A DNA stretch of 64,000 bases, from NCBI GenBank assembly GCA_964545205.1, contig CAZJFH010000023.1:4201-68200 (forward strand), written 5' to 3'. The DNA comes from CAZJFH01 sp964545205. GTDB lineage: Bacteria; Pseudomonadota; Alphaproteobacteria; Rhodospirillales; Magnetospirillaceae. A program made the translations under genes and the position numbers. Numbering within the stretch: the first letter of the stretch is position 1; the number at the start of each line of letters is the position of its first letter. The notes under the pieces are model-generated. The model ran no database searches and was not told the origin of the DNA. It saw nothing but the letters and a program-made list of their open reading frames with translations. Positions 1-8,228 of the stretch are shown one piece after another.

Positions 1-5
1 ACCTG

Positions 6-842
6 ATGTGGATGGTCGCCGCCATCGCCCTCACCGGCCTCGCCGCCGCCGCGCAGGCCCAGGACTGGAAGCCGCTGCCCTGGCATGTCGTCAACGTCCG
101 CCATGCCTTCGCGGAAACCGCGTTCGACTCGCTGCGGGTCACCGTCGACATCGCCGGGGACGTCGAGGAGGGCGACTACGTCTACATCGCGCCGGCCTAT
201 GCGCGGGTCGGCGGGGTGCCGTTCTATTTCGGCCTGCAGACCGACCTGCTCGTCGCCGGCGAGAACCGCGGCAAGGGCTTCATCTTCTCGCGCTGGGGCC
301 GGCTGCAGAGCGACGACGCCCGCCCGGCGCCGGGCGGCTGGCACGCGGCGCTGGACGACGCGGCGTCGGGCGAGGGCGATTTCGTCGGCGTCCGGCTGCA
401 GTATCCGTGGACGGCCGGATCCTACACCTTCCTGCTGACCCGCCGGCCGGCGCGGCGCGGCGGCGCCGACTGGTTCGACCTCGTCGTCTTCGACCACCAG
501 CGCCGGCAATGGGTCGACGCCGGCGGCTTGCGCTTTCCGGCGGACGGGCCGCCGACCCTGGAGAACGGGATCATCAGCTTTCTCGAGCTCTATCCCTATC
601 CCTACGGCCGCGCCTTCCCGCGCGGCTACCAGGTGCCCGACCTCGCGGTGACCTTCGGCGCGCCGATGGTCAACGGCCGCGAGCCGGCCCGTCGCAGCAG
701 CCTGTTCACGCCGCCCAAGGTGCCGCCGCTGGCCGCCACCACGCTCGAGGACGGCGAGGCCACGGTGCGGCTGGGCACGCGGGCGGCCGAGCCCGCCGAT
801 CGGCCCGGCGAACGCTCGCCGGCCGCCGGACTCCCGCGCTGA
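6..842 (+). CDS. secreted DUF3472-like protein
   Basis: A 278-residue protein with a clear Sec signal peptide at residues 1-18 (hydrophobic run ending AAAQA before QDW), so it is exported. The mature part has features I associate with DUF3472 domains: a YVYIAP start, a GLQTD motif near residue 78, a GFIFSRWG motif, a long-aromatic WTAGSYTFLL strand and a final phenylalanine/tyrosine-rich segment (LELYPYPYGRAF). Such domains are beta-sandwich extracellular proteins of unknown activity. The start is the first ATG in the window and gives an intact signal peptide, so the gene is probably complete, although its promoter lies outside. The C-terminal 40 residues are low-complexity. The family assignment is tentative. 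Confidence 0.55.
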   Translation: MWMVAAIALTGLAAAAQAQDWKPLPWHVVNVRHAFAETAFDSLRVTVDIAGDVEEGDYVYIAPAYARVGGVPFYFGLQTDLLVAGENRGKGFIFSRWGRLQSDDARPAPGGWHAALDDAASGEGDFVGVRLQYPWTAGSYTFLLTRRPARRGGADWFDLVVFDHQRRQWVDAGGLRFPADGPPTLENGIISFLELYPYPYGRAFPRGYQVPDLAVTFGAPMVNGREPARRSSLFTPPKVPPLAATTLEDGEATVRLGTRAAEPADRPGERSPAAGLPR

Positions 843-922
843 CGCCCTCCGGCCTACGACCGAAGTCGTAGCCCGGGGCGCTGCCTTGGCGCAGCGCCGG
901 GGCGCCGCTAGACTGCGCCGCC

Positions 923-2239
923 ATGACCCAGCCCTCCTTGCTGAAGACGGCGCTGCTGCCGCTCGGCGCGCTGTTCCTGTCGCTCGCCGCCGTGGTCTCG
1001 GGCCAGGGCATGCTCAACACCCTGGTGCCGCTGCATCTCGCCGCCAACGCCGACGCCGGCTTCGTCAGCCTGGTCGGCACCACCTATTTCGCCGGCTTCA
1101 CCGCCGGGGCATGGTACGGCGGCCGCGTGATCCGGCGCGTCGGCCATGTCCGCGCCTTCGCCGGGCTGGCCGCGACGATGGTCATGATGGCGCTGCTGCT
1201 GCCGCTGGTCCCGCAGACCGGCTGGGTGCTGGTGCGGTTCGTCCACGGCGCGTCGATCGCCGGCGTCGTCGTCGCCATCGAGGCCTGGCTGAGCGGGGTG
1301 GCGCCGTCGATGTGGCGCGGCCAGGTGCTGGCCTGGTACGCGCTGGCCAGCAACTTCTCGTACGGCTCCGGGCAATTCCTGCTGACCAGCTACGACGCCG
1401 GCGACGTGCGGCTGTTCGTGCTCGGCGGCCTGCTGCTGGCGCTCGGCATCGTGCCGATGGCGCTCAGCCGCATGAAGGAGCCGGTGGTGGCGGCGCCGAC
1501 CAACGTCTCGTTCGGCTATCTGCTCGGCCTGTCGCCGATCGGCCTGGCCGGCGCCGCCACCGCCGGCATGACCAACGGCGCCTTCGTCGCCCTGATGCCG
1601 ATGTTCGGCGAGCGCATGGGCATGGGCGCCGCCGGCGTCGGCTGGGTGATGGCGGCGGCCGTGTTCGGCGGACTGCTGCTGCAATGGCCGCTGGGCATGC
1701 TGTCCGACCGCATGGACCGGCGCATCGCGGTGATGATCAGCGCCGCCATCGGGCTCGCCGCCAGCCTCGGCATGGCCGTGGTGCCGGTCGGCCTGCTGTG
1801 GGCGCTGCTGGCCGTCGCCGCGCTGTTCGGCGGCGTGGTGTTCGGCCTGTACCCGCTGGCCCTGGCCCTGGCCGCCGACCGGCTGTCGGAGGGCGAGGAC
1901 ATGGTGCCGATGTCCAGCAGCATGCTGCTGGTGTTCGGACTCGGCGCCAGCCTCGGTCCGGTGGTGGCCGGCGTCGTCTTTCCGCTGCTGGCCAACCGCG
2001 GCCTGTTCGTCTACACGGGCGGCGCCTTCCTGCTGCTGGTGGCGGCGGCGATCCTGCGCCAGCGCATGCATCCGGCGCCCGAGGTCGGGCCGCGGACCGA
2101 GTTCGTGCCGATGCCGGGCTACGCCACCCGGGTGGTGATGGAACTCGACCCGCGCGTCGAGCCGGAACAGCCGGAACTGGACTTCTCCGCCCCGCCGCCG
2201 GGCGGCGACGAGCCGGAGCCGGCCAAGGCGGCCGAGTAG
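923..2239 (+). CDS. MFS transporter (YcaD-like)
   Basis: A 438-residue polytopic inner-membrane protein with about 12 hydrophobic segments, arranged as two six-helix halves around a basic central loop (SRMKEP, near residues 180-190). The A-loop signature is seen as GGRVIRRVGH between helices 2 and 3, and the duplicated LSDRMDRR follows helix 8. This is the pattern of the major facilitator superfamily. A region of unbroken small-residue helices and the GFVSLVGTTYFAGF start resemble the YcaD subgroup. The last 45 residues are a charged, proline-rich cytoplasmic tail. The gene stands alone and its substrate cannot be read from the sequence. Confidence 0.88.
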   Translation: MTQPSLLKTALLPLGALFLSLAAVVSGQGMLNTLVPLHLAANADAGFVSLVGTTYFAGFTAGAWYGGRVIRRVGHVRAFAGLAATMVMMALLLPLVPQTGWVLVRFVHGASIAGVVVAIEAWLSGVAPSMWRGQVLAWYALASNFSYGSGQFLLTSYDAGDVRLFVLGGLLLALGIVPMALSRMKEPVVAAPTNVSFGYLLGLSPIGLAGAATAGMTNGAFVALMPMFGERMGMGAAGVGWVMAAAVFGGLLLQWPLGMLSDRMDRRIAVMISAAIGLAASLGMAVVPVGLLWALLAVAALFGGVVFGLYPLALALAADRLSEGEDMVPMSSSMLLVFGLGASLGPVVAGVVFPLLANRGLFVYTGGAFLLLVAAAILRQRMHPAPEVGPRTEFVPMPGYATRVVMELDPRVEPEQPELDFSAPPPGGDEPEPAKAAE

Positions 2240-2290
2240 CCGCCGGCGGTGCCGTGGCGATGGGCCGGTGGCGCGTTCGACTGCCCGGCC

Positions 2291-2334
2291 TTGACATCGA
2301 AGCCCGCGCATCATATTAGTGAGAATTAATATTA
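2291..2334 (+). promoter_or_regulatory. promoter with AT-rich Fur-like box
   Basis: A consensus -35 TTGACA at 2291-2296 is followed 17 bases later by TATTAG at 2314-2319. Overlapping the start region is TGAGAATTAATATTA at 2320-2334, whose left half is the TGAGAAT half-site common in Fur boxes; the right half matches only partly. The AT-rich tract stands out sharply against its surroundings. It precedes an ABM-type monooxygenase, a family that includes iron-regulated haem-degrading enzymes, so iron control is plausible but not shown. Confidence 0.5.
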
Positions 2335-2369
2335 GAACAGTTTGCCAAACCGGACGAGGAGACCGAGCC

Positions 2370-2816
2370 ATGTCGTTCATTCCCGGCTTCCCCGCAGAGG
2401 GCGTCGTCACCGTCAACCGCGTCATTCTGAGGCCCGAATTCGACGTCGACGACCTGCAGGAGCGCGTGGCGCTGCTGTGCGAGAACGTCAAGACCTACCA
2501 TTCCGACACCGGCTTCATCGGCGGCTTCGTCTGCCTCAACACCGGGCAGGTCTCGAACGAGGGCAGCACCGTCGGCCAGGCGGTGGAATCGCCGCTCAAG
2601 GGCCGCGAGGCGCTGATCGTGACCTTCTGGCGCAGCATGGAGGAGCACGAGGCCTCGCATCGCAGCGACACCTTCCAGCCGCTGTTCCGTCAGGTGCTGG
2701 AGTTGTGCGAGAACGGCAACGAGGAGATCGCCTACGACATGCTGTGGTCGGGCAAGGCCTACACGCGCGACGAGGCCGAGGCCGCGCGCGCCGCCAAGCG
2801 GATGCACGCCGCCTGA
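2370..2816 (+). CDS. ABM-domain (antibiotic biosynthesis monooxygenase-like) protein
   Basis: A 148-residue cytoplasmic protein with a ferredoxin-like alpha/beta pattern: VTVNRVILRPE strand, an FDVDDLQERVALLCENV helix, a GFIGGFVCLN strand, then ALIVTFWRSMEEHEASHRS, the strand-plus-helix typical of ABM domains. The family includes cofactor-free monooxygenases and haem-degrading enzymes such as IsdG and HmuQ types. The start is ATG 2370 with AGGAGACCGAGCC just upstream; a longer frame upstream lacks a ribosome site. A strong promoter with a possible iron box lies before it and a 13-bp hairpin after it, so it is likely a monocistronic unit. Substrate unknown. Confidence 0.65.
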   Translation: MSFIPGFPAEGVVTVNRVILRPEFDVDDLQERVALLCENVKTYHSDTGFIGGFVCLNTGQVSNEGSTVGQAVESPLKGREALIVTFWRSMEEHEASHRSDTFQPLFRQVLELCENGNEEIAYDMLWSGKAYTRDEAEAARAAKRMHAA

Positions 2817-2838
2817 CGCCCGGCTCCTGCTTGCGCCG

Positions 2839-2871
2839 GCCCGACACGGCACCGCGCCTGCCGTGTCGGGC
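2839..2871 (+). terminator. perfect 13-bp hairpin after ABM gene
   Basis: Arms GCCCGACACGGCA (2839-2851) and TGCCGTGTCGGGC (2859-2871) pair perfectly around a 7-base loop, 22 bases after the stop codon. There is no T-tract, so termination would be inefficient or assisted; it could instead protect the mRNA 3' end. Confidence 0.5.
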
Positions 2872-2945
2872 GATTGGAAGTATTGCAGCCACTTAGCGCG
2901 TGAGTTACCGTCGATCCGTCCCGAACCACCGAGGATGGAGCGACC

Positions 2946-3260
2946 ATGAGCGCCGATTGGGAAAGCAGGGTCCGGCAGCGCGCCCACGACATCTGGGAAC
3001 GCGAAGGCCGGCCGGAAGGTCGTTCGGACGAGCACTGGCGCATGGCGGAGGACGAGGTCCGCGCCGAGGACCAGGCCGCGGCCAAGCCGGCCGCCAGGAA
3101 GTCCGCCGCCAGGAAGCCGGCCGCCAAGCCGCAGGCCGAGCCCGAGAAGAAGGCCGGCACCAGCCGCAAGGCCGCGGACTCGAAGCCGGCCGCGACCGAG
3201 AAGAAGCCCGCCGCCAAGAAGGCGGCTCCGGCGAAAAAGGCCGGCACCGCCAAAGGCTGA
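2946..3260 (+). CDS. DUF2934 protein with lysine/alanine histone-like tail
   Basis: A 104-residue protein in two parts. Residues 1-38 (WESRVRQRAHDIWEREGRP through EHWRMAEDEV) match the DUF2934 pattern, a short helical module common in Rhizobiales and Rhodospirillales. Residues 43-104 are low-complexity Ala/Lys/Pro repeats of the AAKKAAPAKK type, like the tails of histone H1 and bacterial H1-like proteins, which suggests nucleic-acid binding. The ATG follows GGATGGAGCGACC. Function is unknown; the DNA-binding role is inferred from composition only. Confidence 0.72.
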   Translation: MSADWESRVRQRAHDIWEREGRPEGRSDEHWRMAEDEVRAEDQAAAKPAARKSAARKPAAKPQAEPEKKAGTSRKAADSKPAATEKKPAAKKAAPAKKAGTAKG

Positions 3261-3342
3261 GGACCGTCATCCCGAGGAGCGCGGGTCTCGACACCCGACG
3301 TCGCTCGCCGTCCTCGCGACGCGCGGCGATGCCCGCGCGCGC

Positions 3343-4296
3343 CTACAGCCAGCCGCGGCGCTTGAAGTACCAGTAGGGCAGGATCGCGCACACCACCATC
3401 AGCAGCAGCGCCAGCGGATAGCCCCAGGGCCAGTTCAGCTCGGGCATGAGCTGGAAGTTCATGCCGTAGATGCTGGCGATCAGCGTCGGCGGCAGGAAGA
3501 TCACCGCCACCACCGAGAAGATCTTGATGGTGTTGTTCTGCTGGATGCTGATCATGCCCAGCGTGGCGTCGAGCAGGAAGTTGATCTTGCCCGACAGGAA
3601 GGCGGCGTGCTCGGTCAGCGAGCGCAGGTCGCGGGTCGCCGTCTTCATGCGCAGCCGCATCTCCTTGTGCGGGGCGGACTCGTCGCGCTGGCTGAGGAAG
3701 GTGACGACGCGGTCGAGGCCGAGCAGGCTGTCGCGCGCCCGCGAGGTCAGGTCGCCCTGGCAGCCCAGCGTCTGCAGCACCCGCTGCAGGTCGGTGTCGC
3801 CGTCCTCGCGGCGGAAGATGCGGCGCGAGACGGCGTCGAGCTCGCCGCCGATGCGTTCCAGCACGTCGGCGAGGCGGTCGATGATGGTCTCGAGCAGTCC
3901 GCACAGCACCGCGTCGGCGCTGCCGGCGATGCCGGCCTGGCGCTGGACGCGTCCGGCGAAGATGGCGAAGGATTGCGGCGAGCCGTAGCGCACCGTGACC
4001 GTGCAACGCGGGGTCAGGATGAAGGTCACCGGCGTGGTGGTCGGATCGGGGGTGTCGGCGGCGGTCAGCAGCGGCGCGGTGACGAACAGCGCGTCGCCTT
4101 GCTTGTACAGCCGGCTCGACGCCTCGATCTCCTGCATCTCCTCGCGGGTCGGCACGGCGATGCCGACCGCCAGCTCGACCGCGTCCTCCTCCTCGGGCGT
4201 CGGCTGCAGCAGGTCGATCCATACCGGCCCGGCCCGCAACGCGTCGAGGCCGCCGGCCTGCAGGCGGCCCTCGGCCAGGGTGTAGACGGTGATCAC
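3343..4296 (-). CDS. corA: CorA-family Mg2+/divalent cation channel
   Basis: A 317-residue member of the CorA family of pentameric inner-membrane Mg2+ channels. The N-terminal soluble domain (WIDLLQPTPEEEDAVE, then long helices with RLRMKTATRDLRSL) is followed by two C-terminal membrane helices with the selectivity motif YGMNF between them and the family's MPEL after it, then a short basic tail YFKRRGWL. I chose the GTG at 4296 (VITVYTLAEGR) because it gives the normal CorA N-terminus; frames extending further run through the neighbouring lipoprotein gene. It lies 10 bases after that gene's stop, so it may be cotranscribed with it. Metal preference is not determined. Confidence 0.88.
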   Translation of the reverse strand: MITVYTLAEGRLQAGGLDALRAGPVWIDLLQPTPEEEDAVELAVGIAVPTREEMQEIEASSRLYKQGDALFVTAPLLTAADTPDPTTTPVTFILTPRCTVTVRYGSPQSFAIFAGRVQRQAGIAGSADAVLCGLLETIIDRLADVLERIGGELDAVSRRIFRREDGDTDLQRVLQTLGCQGDLTSRARDSLLGLDRVVTFLSQRDESAPHKEMRLRMKTATRDLRSLTEHAAFLSGKINFLLDATLGMISIQQNNTIKIFSVVAVIFLPPTLIASIYGMNFQLMPELNWPWGYPLALLLMVVCAILPYWYFKRRGWL

Positions 4297-4306
4297 GCCG
4301 GCGGCT

Positions 4307-4912
4307 TCAGTAGACCACGAACTCGTCGCCCAGGTAGCCGAGCACCCTGTGGAGATCCGATTGCAGCAGGGCGGCGACGTCGCGGGTGATCGGCACGATG
4401 TAGTCGTGGGCCGACAGCACGCGGCCGTCGGCGGCCGAGAGCATGCGCAGGTTGACGAACACCGTGTCGCGGCCGACGGCATAGGTGCCGGCGACCAGGG
4501 CCTGGGCGTCGCGCGCGCGCAGGAGCTGGCGGACGTCGCGCGACAGCACCATCTCGCCGCCCTTGTCGATCAGGATGCTGCGGCGCAGCTTCACTTCGGC
4601 CACCGGAATCCCCGTGTTGGCCAAGCGGGCGCCGACCTGCTCGGCGGTGATGCGGCCGAAGCCCGTCGAGCGTTCGAGGTCGTTGACGTCGACCAGCGTC
4701 GCCACCACCACCGGCCGCTGCAATTCCTGCAACGGGCCGGCATTGCGCAGCAGCGCGTCGGCCGCGGCATAGCTGGCGAACAGCGGCGTCGCGGCGGCGA
4801 CGGCGCCGGTGGCCGGCAGCGTGGCGACGGTGCTCGCCGGCGGCTCGTCGGCGCAGGCGGCCAGCGACAGCGCGAGCGCGGCGGTGGCGCCCAGGCGAAG
4901 CGCGAGTTTCAT
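4307..4912 (-). CDS. FlgO-domain lipoprotein
   Basis: A 201-residue lipoprotein: residues 1-20 form a signal ending in the lipobox LAAC, with Cys20 as the probable lipidation site. The mature region (VVVATLVDVNDLERSTGFGRI to VNLRMLSAADGRVLSAHDYIVP) carries the FlgO-like domain described for a Vibrio outer-membrane protein needed for flagellar stability. No flagellar gene lies nearby, so a motility role is not supported here. Start ATG 4912 has GGAGA five bases upstream; another ATG at 4927 overlaps the stop of the preceding lipoprotein gene, showing that the two are translationally linked. Confidence 0.75.
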   Translation of the reverse strand: MKLALRLGATAALALSLAACADEPPASTVATLPATGAVAAATPLFASYAAADALLRNAGPLQELQRPVVVATLVDVNDLERSTGFGRITAEQVGARLANTGIPVAEVKLRRSILIDKGGEMVLSRDVRQLLRARDAQALVAGTYAVGRDTVFVNLRMLSAADGRVLSAHDYIVPITRDVAALLQSDLHRVLGYLGDEFVVY

Positions 4913-4923
4913 GGCATCTCCGA

Positions 4924-5673
4924 TCATTTGCGCAGGCTCCGCCGATAGATTCGCTCGGCGCGCTCCGACTCCCATTCGCCCGGACCGACGACGGGCAGGG
5001 CCTGGACCGGCAGCGGCACCGGCGTCGCGGCCAACCGGATCGCCGGCGCCGGCGTCCAGGCGACGAAGTTGCCGATGTCGCCCTCGGGCACGTACCAGCT
5101 CTCGGACCGGCTCCACAGCACGACGCCGTCGTCGACGATCTGGTTGGTGACGACGACCTCGGCCTGGTCCTTGGCCGAGAACAGGCTGATGATGTCCGCG
5201 ATGCCGCCGAGCGAGACGGCGGCCGTCGCGACGCCGGCCTTGTCGGCGATCGCCGGCCCGGCGCCGGCCAGCGCGCCGAGACCGGTGAACACCCCCGGGA
5301 AGGCGCTGGGGTCGAGGTACTCGTGCACGATCGGGCGCACCCGGTAACGGACGACCAGCGCGTCGCCGGGCACCGCCACCACCGGCACGCCGGCCTGGCT
5401 CAGCCGGCTGACGAGCTGGTCGTGGTAGGCGTCGGCGAAGGGCATGAACGGATCGCGCGGCTCGACGTAAACCGGGCGCACGACGGCGCCGGAGCCGTCG
5501 GTGGCGCGGGCCAGCACCTCGGCGGCGAGGCCGTCGGCCATGTCCGGCCACTCCCCCGCGGTCGCCATCGTGCGCTGGCCGGACAGCAGCTCGGGCATCG
5601 GATAGGGGTTCTGGGAGCAGGCGGCGAGCAGGCTCGTCACCGCCGCAAGAGCAACTGAGGCCAGTTTGCGCAT
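4924..5673 (-). CDS. hypothetical lipoprotein upstream of flgO-like gene
   Basis: A 249-residue lipoprotein with a signal ending in LLAAC (Cys19). The mature part has a VVRPVYVEPRDPFMPFADAYHDQL segment, a glycine/alanine-rich stretch (GVFTGLGALAGAGPAIADKAGVATAAVSLGGIADI, about residues 123-155) and WSRSESWYVPEGDIGNFVAW near the end. I do not recognise the family. It precedes and overlaps the translational unit of the FlgO-like lipoprotein, and the two probably act together in the outer membrane or periplasm. AGGGAGACCGAGG precedes the ATG. Confidence 0.72.
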   Translation of the reverse strand: MRKLASVALAAVTSLLAACSQNPYPMPELLSGQRTMATAGEWPDMADGLAAEVLARATDGSGAVVRPVYVEPRDPFMPFADAYHDQLVSRLSQAGVPVVAVPGDALVVRYRVRPIVHEYLDPSAFPGVFTGLGALAGAGPAIADKAGVATAAVSLGGIADIISLFSAKDQAEVVVTNQIVDDGVVLWSRSESWYVPEGDIGNFVAWTPAPAIRLAATPVPLPVQALPVVGPGEWESERAERIYRRSLRK

Positions 5674-5841
5674 CCTCGGTCTCCCTCGGTGGTGCGGACA
5701 GTCTAACCCGCGAAACCACGGCCGCCTATGTGATTTCCGCCAACCCAACCTACCCGGAGGACATAAGCTGTCGGCATTTCGGTGTGGCGCCGGGTGCCTG
5801 GCCTGGCGTAGTCTGCCGCGCCGAAAAGACCGGGAGCAGCC

Positions 5842-6114
5842 ATGTCCGCCCAGAAGGAAATGTACGATCAGATCGCCGCCTTGCTCGGGACCATCGCCAA
5901 GGCGCTGGACATCCCCGAGGACCAGGTCGGCAAGGCGGTCGAGGACGGCCGCGTCGCGCTCGAGATGGGCGTCGACGAGGACGGCCGGCGCTATGTCCGC
6001 GCGGCGGCCGGCGGCCGCGCCGCGCGGCTGTACGAGGGCGCGATCCGCTACGAGCCGGGCTCGGAGCCGAGCGACGAGGCGGGCGACGGCGGCTGCGGCT
6101 GCGGGCGCGGCTGA
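5842..6114 (+). CDS. small hypothetical protein with Gly/Cys tail
   Basis: A 90-residue acidic protein. Residues 5-35 form an amphipathic helix (YDQIAALLGTIAKALDIPED), followed by a short beta-rich part (VALEMGVDEDGRRYVRAAA). It ends in GGCGCGRG, where two cysteines could bind metal. GGGAGCAGCC precedes the ATG. Not recognised. It converges on the DUF1491 gene with only 4 bases between the stops. Confidence 0.6.
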   Translation: MSAQKEMYDQIAALLGTIAKALDIPEDQVGKAVEDGRVALEMGVDEDGRRYVRAAAGGRAARLYEGAIRYEPGSEPSDEAGDGGCGCGRG

Positions 6115-6118
6115 GCCC

Positions 6119-6457
6119 TCATTTCAACACCGGCCCGCCCAGCGGCGGCCGGCCCTGGGCGTCCTCGATCTCGACCACCCAGACATCCCAGTCGCGCTCG
6201 ACCTGACGCGCGATGTAGGCGTCGGCCTCGGCCTCGGCGACCGGCTCGGGGCCGGTGCCGCGCAGCCAGGCCAGCGCCCCCTCGGCCGTGCGCACCTGGG
6301 TCAGCACCTCGCAGCCGGCGGCGCCGCGGTTCAGCTTGATCAGGATCGTGCCGGCGTCCGGGTCGCCGCGCCGGGCCACCGTGGCGGCGACGCCCTCGGC
6401 GTTGCAGGCGCGGATTTGCGCCTGGACCCACAGTTTCGCCTTCAGCTTCGCTTCCAT
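6119..6457 (-). CDS. DUF1491 family protein
   Basis: A 112-residue cytoplasmic protein matching DUF1491, a family nearly confined to Alphaproteobacteria. Visible family features are the KAKLWVQAQIRACNAEGVAA start, RRGDPDAGTILIKLNR, a central beta strand LTQVRTAEGALAW and the C-terminal DWDVWVVEIED with a conserved tryptophan pair. Function is unknown. The start is the only ATG giving the family's N-terminus. Confidence 0.85.
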   Translation of the reverse strand: MEAKLKAKLWVQAQIRACNAEGVAATVARRGDPDAGTILIKLNRGAAGCEVLTQVRTAEGALAWLRGTGPEPVAEAEADAYIARQVERDWDVWVVEIEDAQGRPPLGGPVLK

Positions 6458-6570
6458 GGTCCGTCTTTGCGCTTGCCGTGCGCAAAAGGCAAGGCCGCTG
6501 CCACGGGGAACCCCTGCTTGCCCTTCGGCGTTCACCTTGCGGATACCCATTGGCGACCCGGAGGTGAGGG

Positions 6571-8053
6571 ATGTCGCGACGACTGTTGAGCACCGCTGCC
6601 TGCGCGCTGGCGCTGTCGGCGCCCGGCTGGGCCCTGGCCCAGCAGCAGGACACGAAGGAGGCGCCGGCGGCCCTGACCGCCCCGGCAGACGAGACGGCCG
6701 AGAAGGCCGAGAGAAAGGCGGAGAAGGCCGAGAGGAAGGCCGAGAACGCCGCGGCGAACGCCGAGGCGCCTGCGGCCGAAGCGGCCGAACCCGCGCCGCC
6801 GGCGGCGACCGCCGAGGCCGAGCCCGCGCCCGCTCAGCCGGCGGCGACCGCCGAGGCCGAGGCCGCGCCCGAACAGCCGGCGGCGACCGCCGAGGCCGAG
6901 GCCGCGCCCGAACAGCCGGCGGCGACCGNNNNNNNNNNNNNNNNNNNNNNNNNNNNNNNNNNNNNNNNNNNNNNNNNNNNNNNNNNNNNNNNNNNNNNNN
7001 NNNNNNNNNNNNNNNNNNNNNNNNNNNNCCGAGGCCGAGGCCACGCCCGAGCAGCCGGCGGCGACCGCCGAGGCCGAGGCGACTCCCGAGCAGCCCGCCG
7101 CGGCCCAGGCTCAGGCGACCGCCGAGGGCGACGGGGACGAGGACGGCGTCAGCCGCACCGAGTTCCTGACCGGCGCCGGCCTGGCGATCGCGCCGTGGCT
7201 GATCGAGAAGGTGATCGAGAGCCAGCGTCCGCCGCAGGCGCCGGCCTACGGCGTCCAGCAGCAGGGGCTGGCCTATCCGCCGGTGGTGCGCGAGCGCATC
7301 ATCGAGGAGGAGCGCATCATCCGCCGCTCGGACCAGGGCCGCGGCGGACAGGGCGTCGCCGACCGCGCCTCGGAACTCGCCGCCGCGCCGCCGGCGCCGA
7401 AGCCCGAGCGCCGGCCGCAGCCGGTCGAGCTCTCGGACTGGAGCTATGCCGACGACCTGCGCAACCAGTGGCGGGCCGAGCAGCTTATCGGCGCCGAGGC
7501 GCGAAACCGGAACGATCAGGTGATCGGCAACGTCGAGAACATCCTGATCGATTCCGACGACCGCATCACCGGCCTCCTGGTGCGGGTCGACGAGATGAGG
7601 GGCGTCGACGACACCGTCGTCAACGTGCCCTGGGACAAGGTGCGGCTGGCCGCCGACGGTACGGCGGTGCAGGTGCCGGTGAGCGCCAATAACGCCAGGA
7701 CCTATGCGCTCTACGGCGAGTCCGGCGTGCTGCAGGCGGCGCTGGGCTGGGCCGGGCAGGCCGGGGCCGAGCCGCAGCGGACCTGGAAGGTGACCGATCT
7801 GATCGACGACTACGCCACGCTGGCCGACGGCAGCGGCTACGGCTATGTCGGCGACGTCGCCTTCGACCGCACCGGCCGCGTCGCCGCGGTGATCGTCCAC
7901 CGCGACCTCGCCCAGGGCGGCGGCGGCGGCACCTTCGCCTATCCCTTCCACGGCGCCGAGCACGGCTTCGAGCCGTGGCTGCCTTATTACGCGCTGCCTT
8001 ACGGCGCCGCCCAGGTCGCCGGGGCCGAGCCGCTCGACGAGCCGCTCGACTGA
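6571..8053 (+). CDS. exported PRC-barrel protein with Ala/Glu-Pro tandem repeats (gap inside)
   Basis: The protein begins with a Sec signal peptide (MSRRLLSTAACALALSAPGWALA), then an Ala/Glu/Lys-rich coiled stretch, then 13-residue repeats of the type TAEAEAAPEQPAA. An assembly gap of 100 N interrupts the repeats. After it the frame continues through VSRTEFLTGAGLAIAPWLIEKV into one clear PRC-barrel domain (LIGAEARNRNDQVIGNVENI, about 7484-7690) and a second, weaker one (TWKVTDLIDDYATLADGSG onward). The reading frames left and right of the gap differ by one; a true gap length divisible by three would join them, which the 39-bp repeat period provides. I therefore treat it as one gene, not a frameshift. 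Likely an envelope-associated protein. Confidence 0.75.
6808..7102 (+). repeat. 39-bp coding tandem repeat
   Basis: Three full units lie left of the gap (6808-6846, 6847-6885, 6886-6924) and one partial plus one full unit lie right of it (7029-7063, 7064-7102). Each encodes 13 residues, consensus TAEAEAAPEQPAA. The right-hand units have Thr in place of the second Ala of EAAPE, so the two sides are distinguishable. The array probably caused the assembly break. Confidence 0.9.
6929..7028. other. assembly gap (100 N)
   Basis: Exactly 100 Ns, the conventional placeholder for a gap of unknown size. It sits inside the 39-bp repeat array, so the real number of repeats is unknown. Confidence 0.99.
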
Positions 8054-8057
8054 TCTC

Positions 8058-8090
8058 GTGCCGCCGCCCCCGCCGGGCGGCGGCACTTTT
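8058..8090 (+). terminator. rho-independent terminator of PRC-barrel gene
   Basis: Arms GTGCCGCCGCCC (8058-8069) and GGGCGGCGGCAC (8075-8086) with a 5-base loop, followed by TTTT, start 5 bases after the stop codon. Confidence 0.85.
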
Positions 8091-8228
8091 CTGGAACCTT
8101 TTCAACCTATGATTATTCCGCTCGCGCCGGCGGCGCGGATCGCATATGATCGTCCGCTAATGATGAAGCGGCGACAAGCCGCCGCCCGGCTGGGATTGCG
8201 AGAGCAGAACGGGCGAGGGGGAAACGAC

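Noticed and set aside
4307..5673. A flagellar gene cluster
   Set aside because: Only a FlgO-like domain points that way; no other flagellar gene is nearby.
6571..8053. A frameshift between the signal peptide and the PRC-barrel domain
   Set aside because: The change of frame coincides with an N gap of placeholder length; a real gap length divisible by three removes it.
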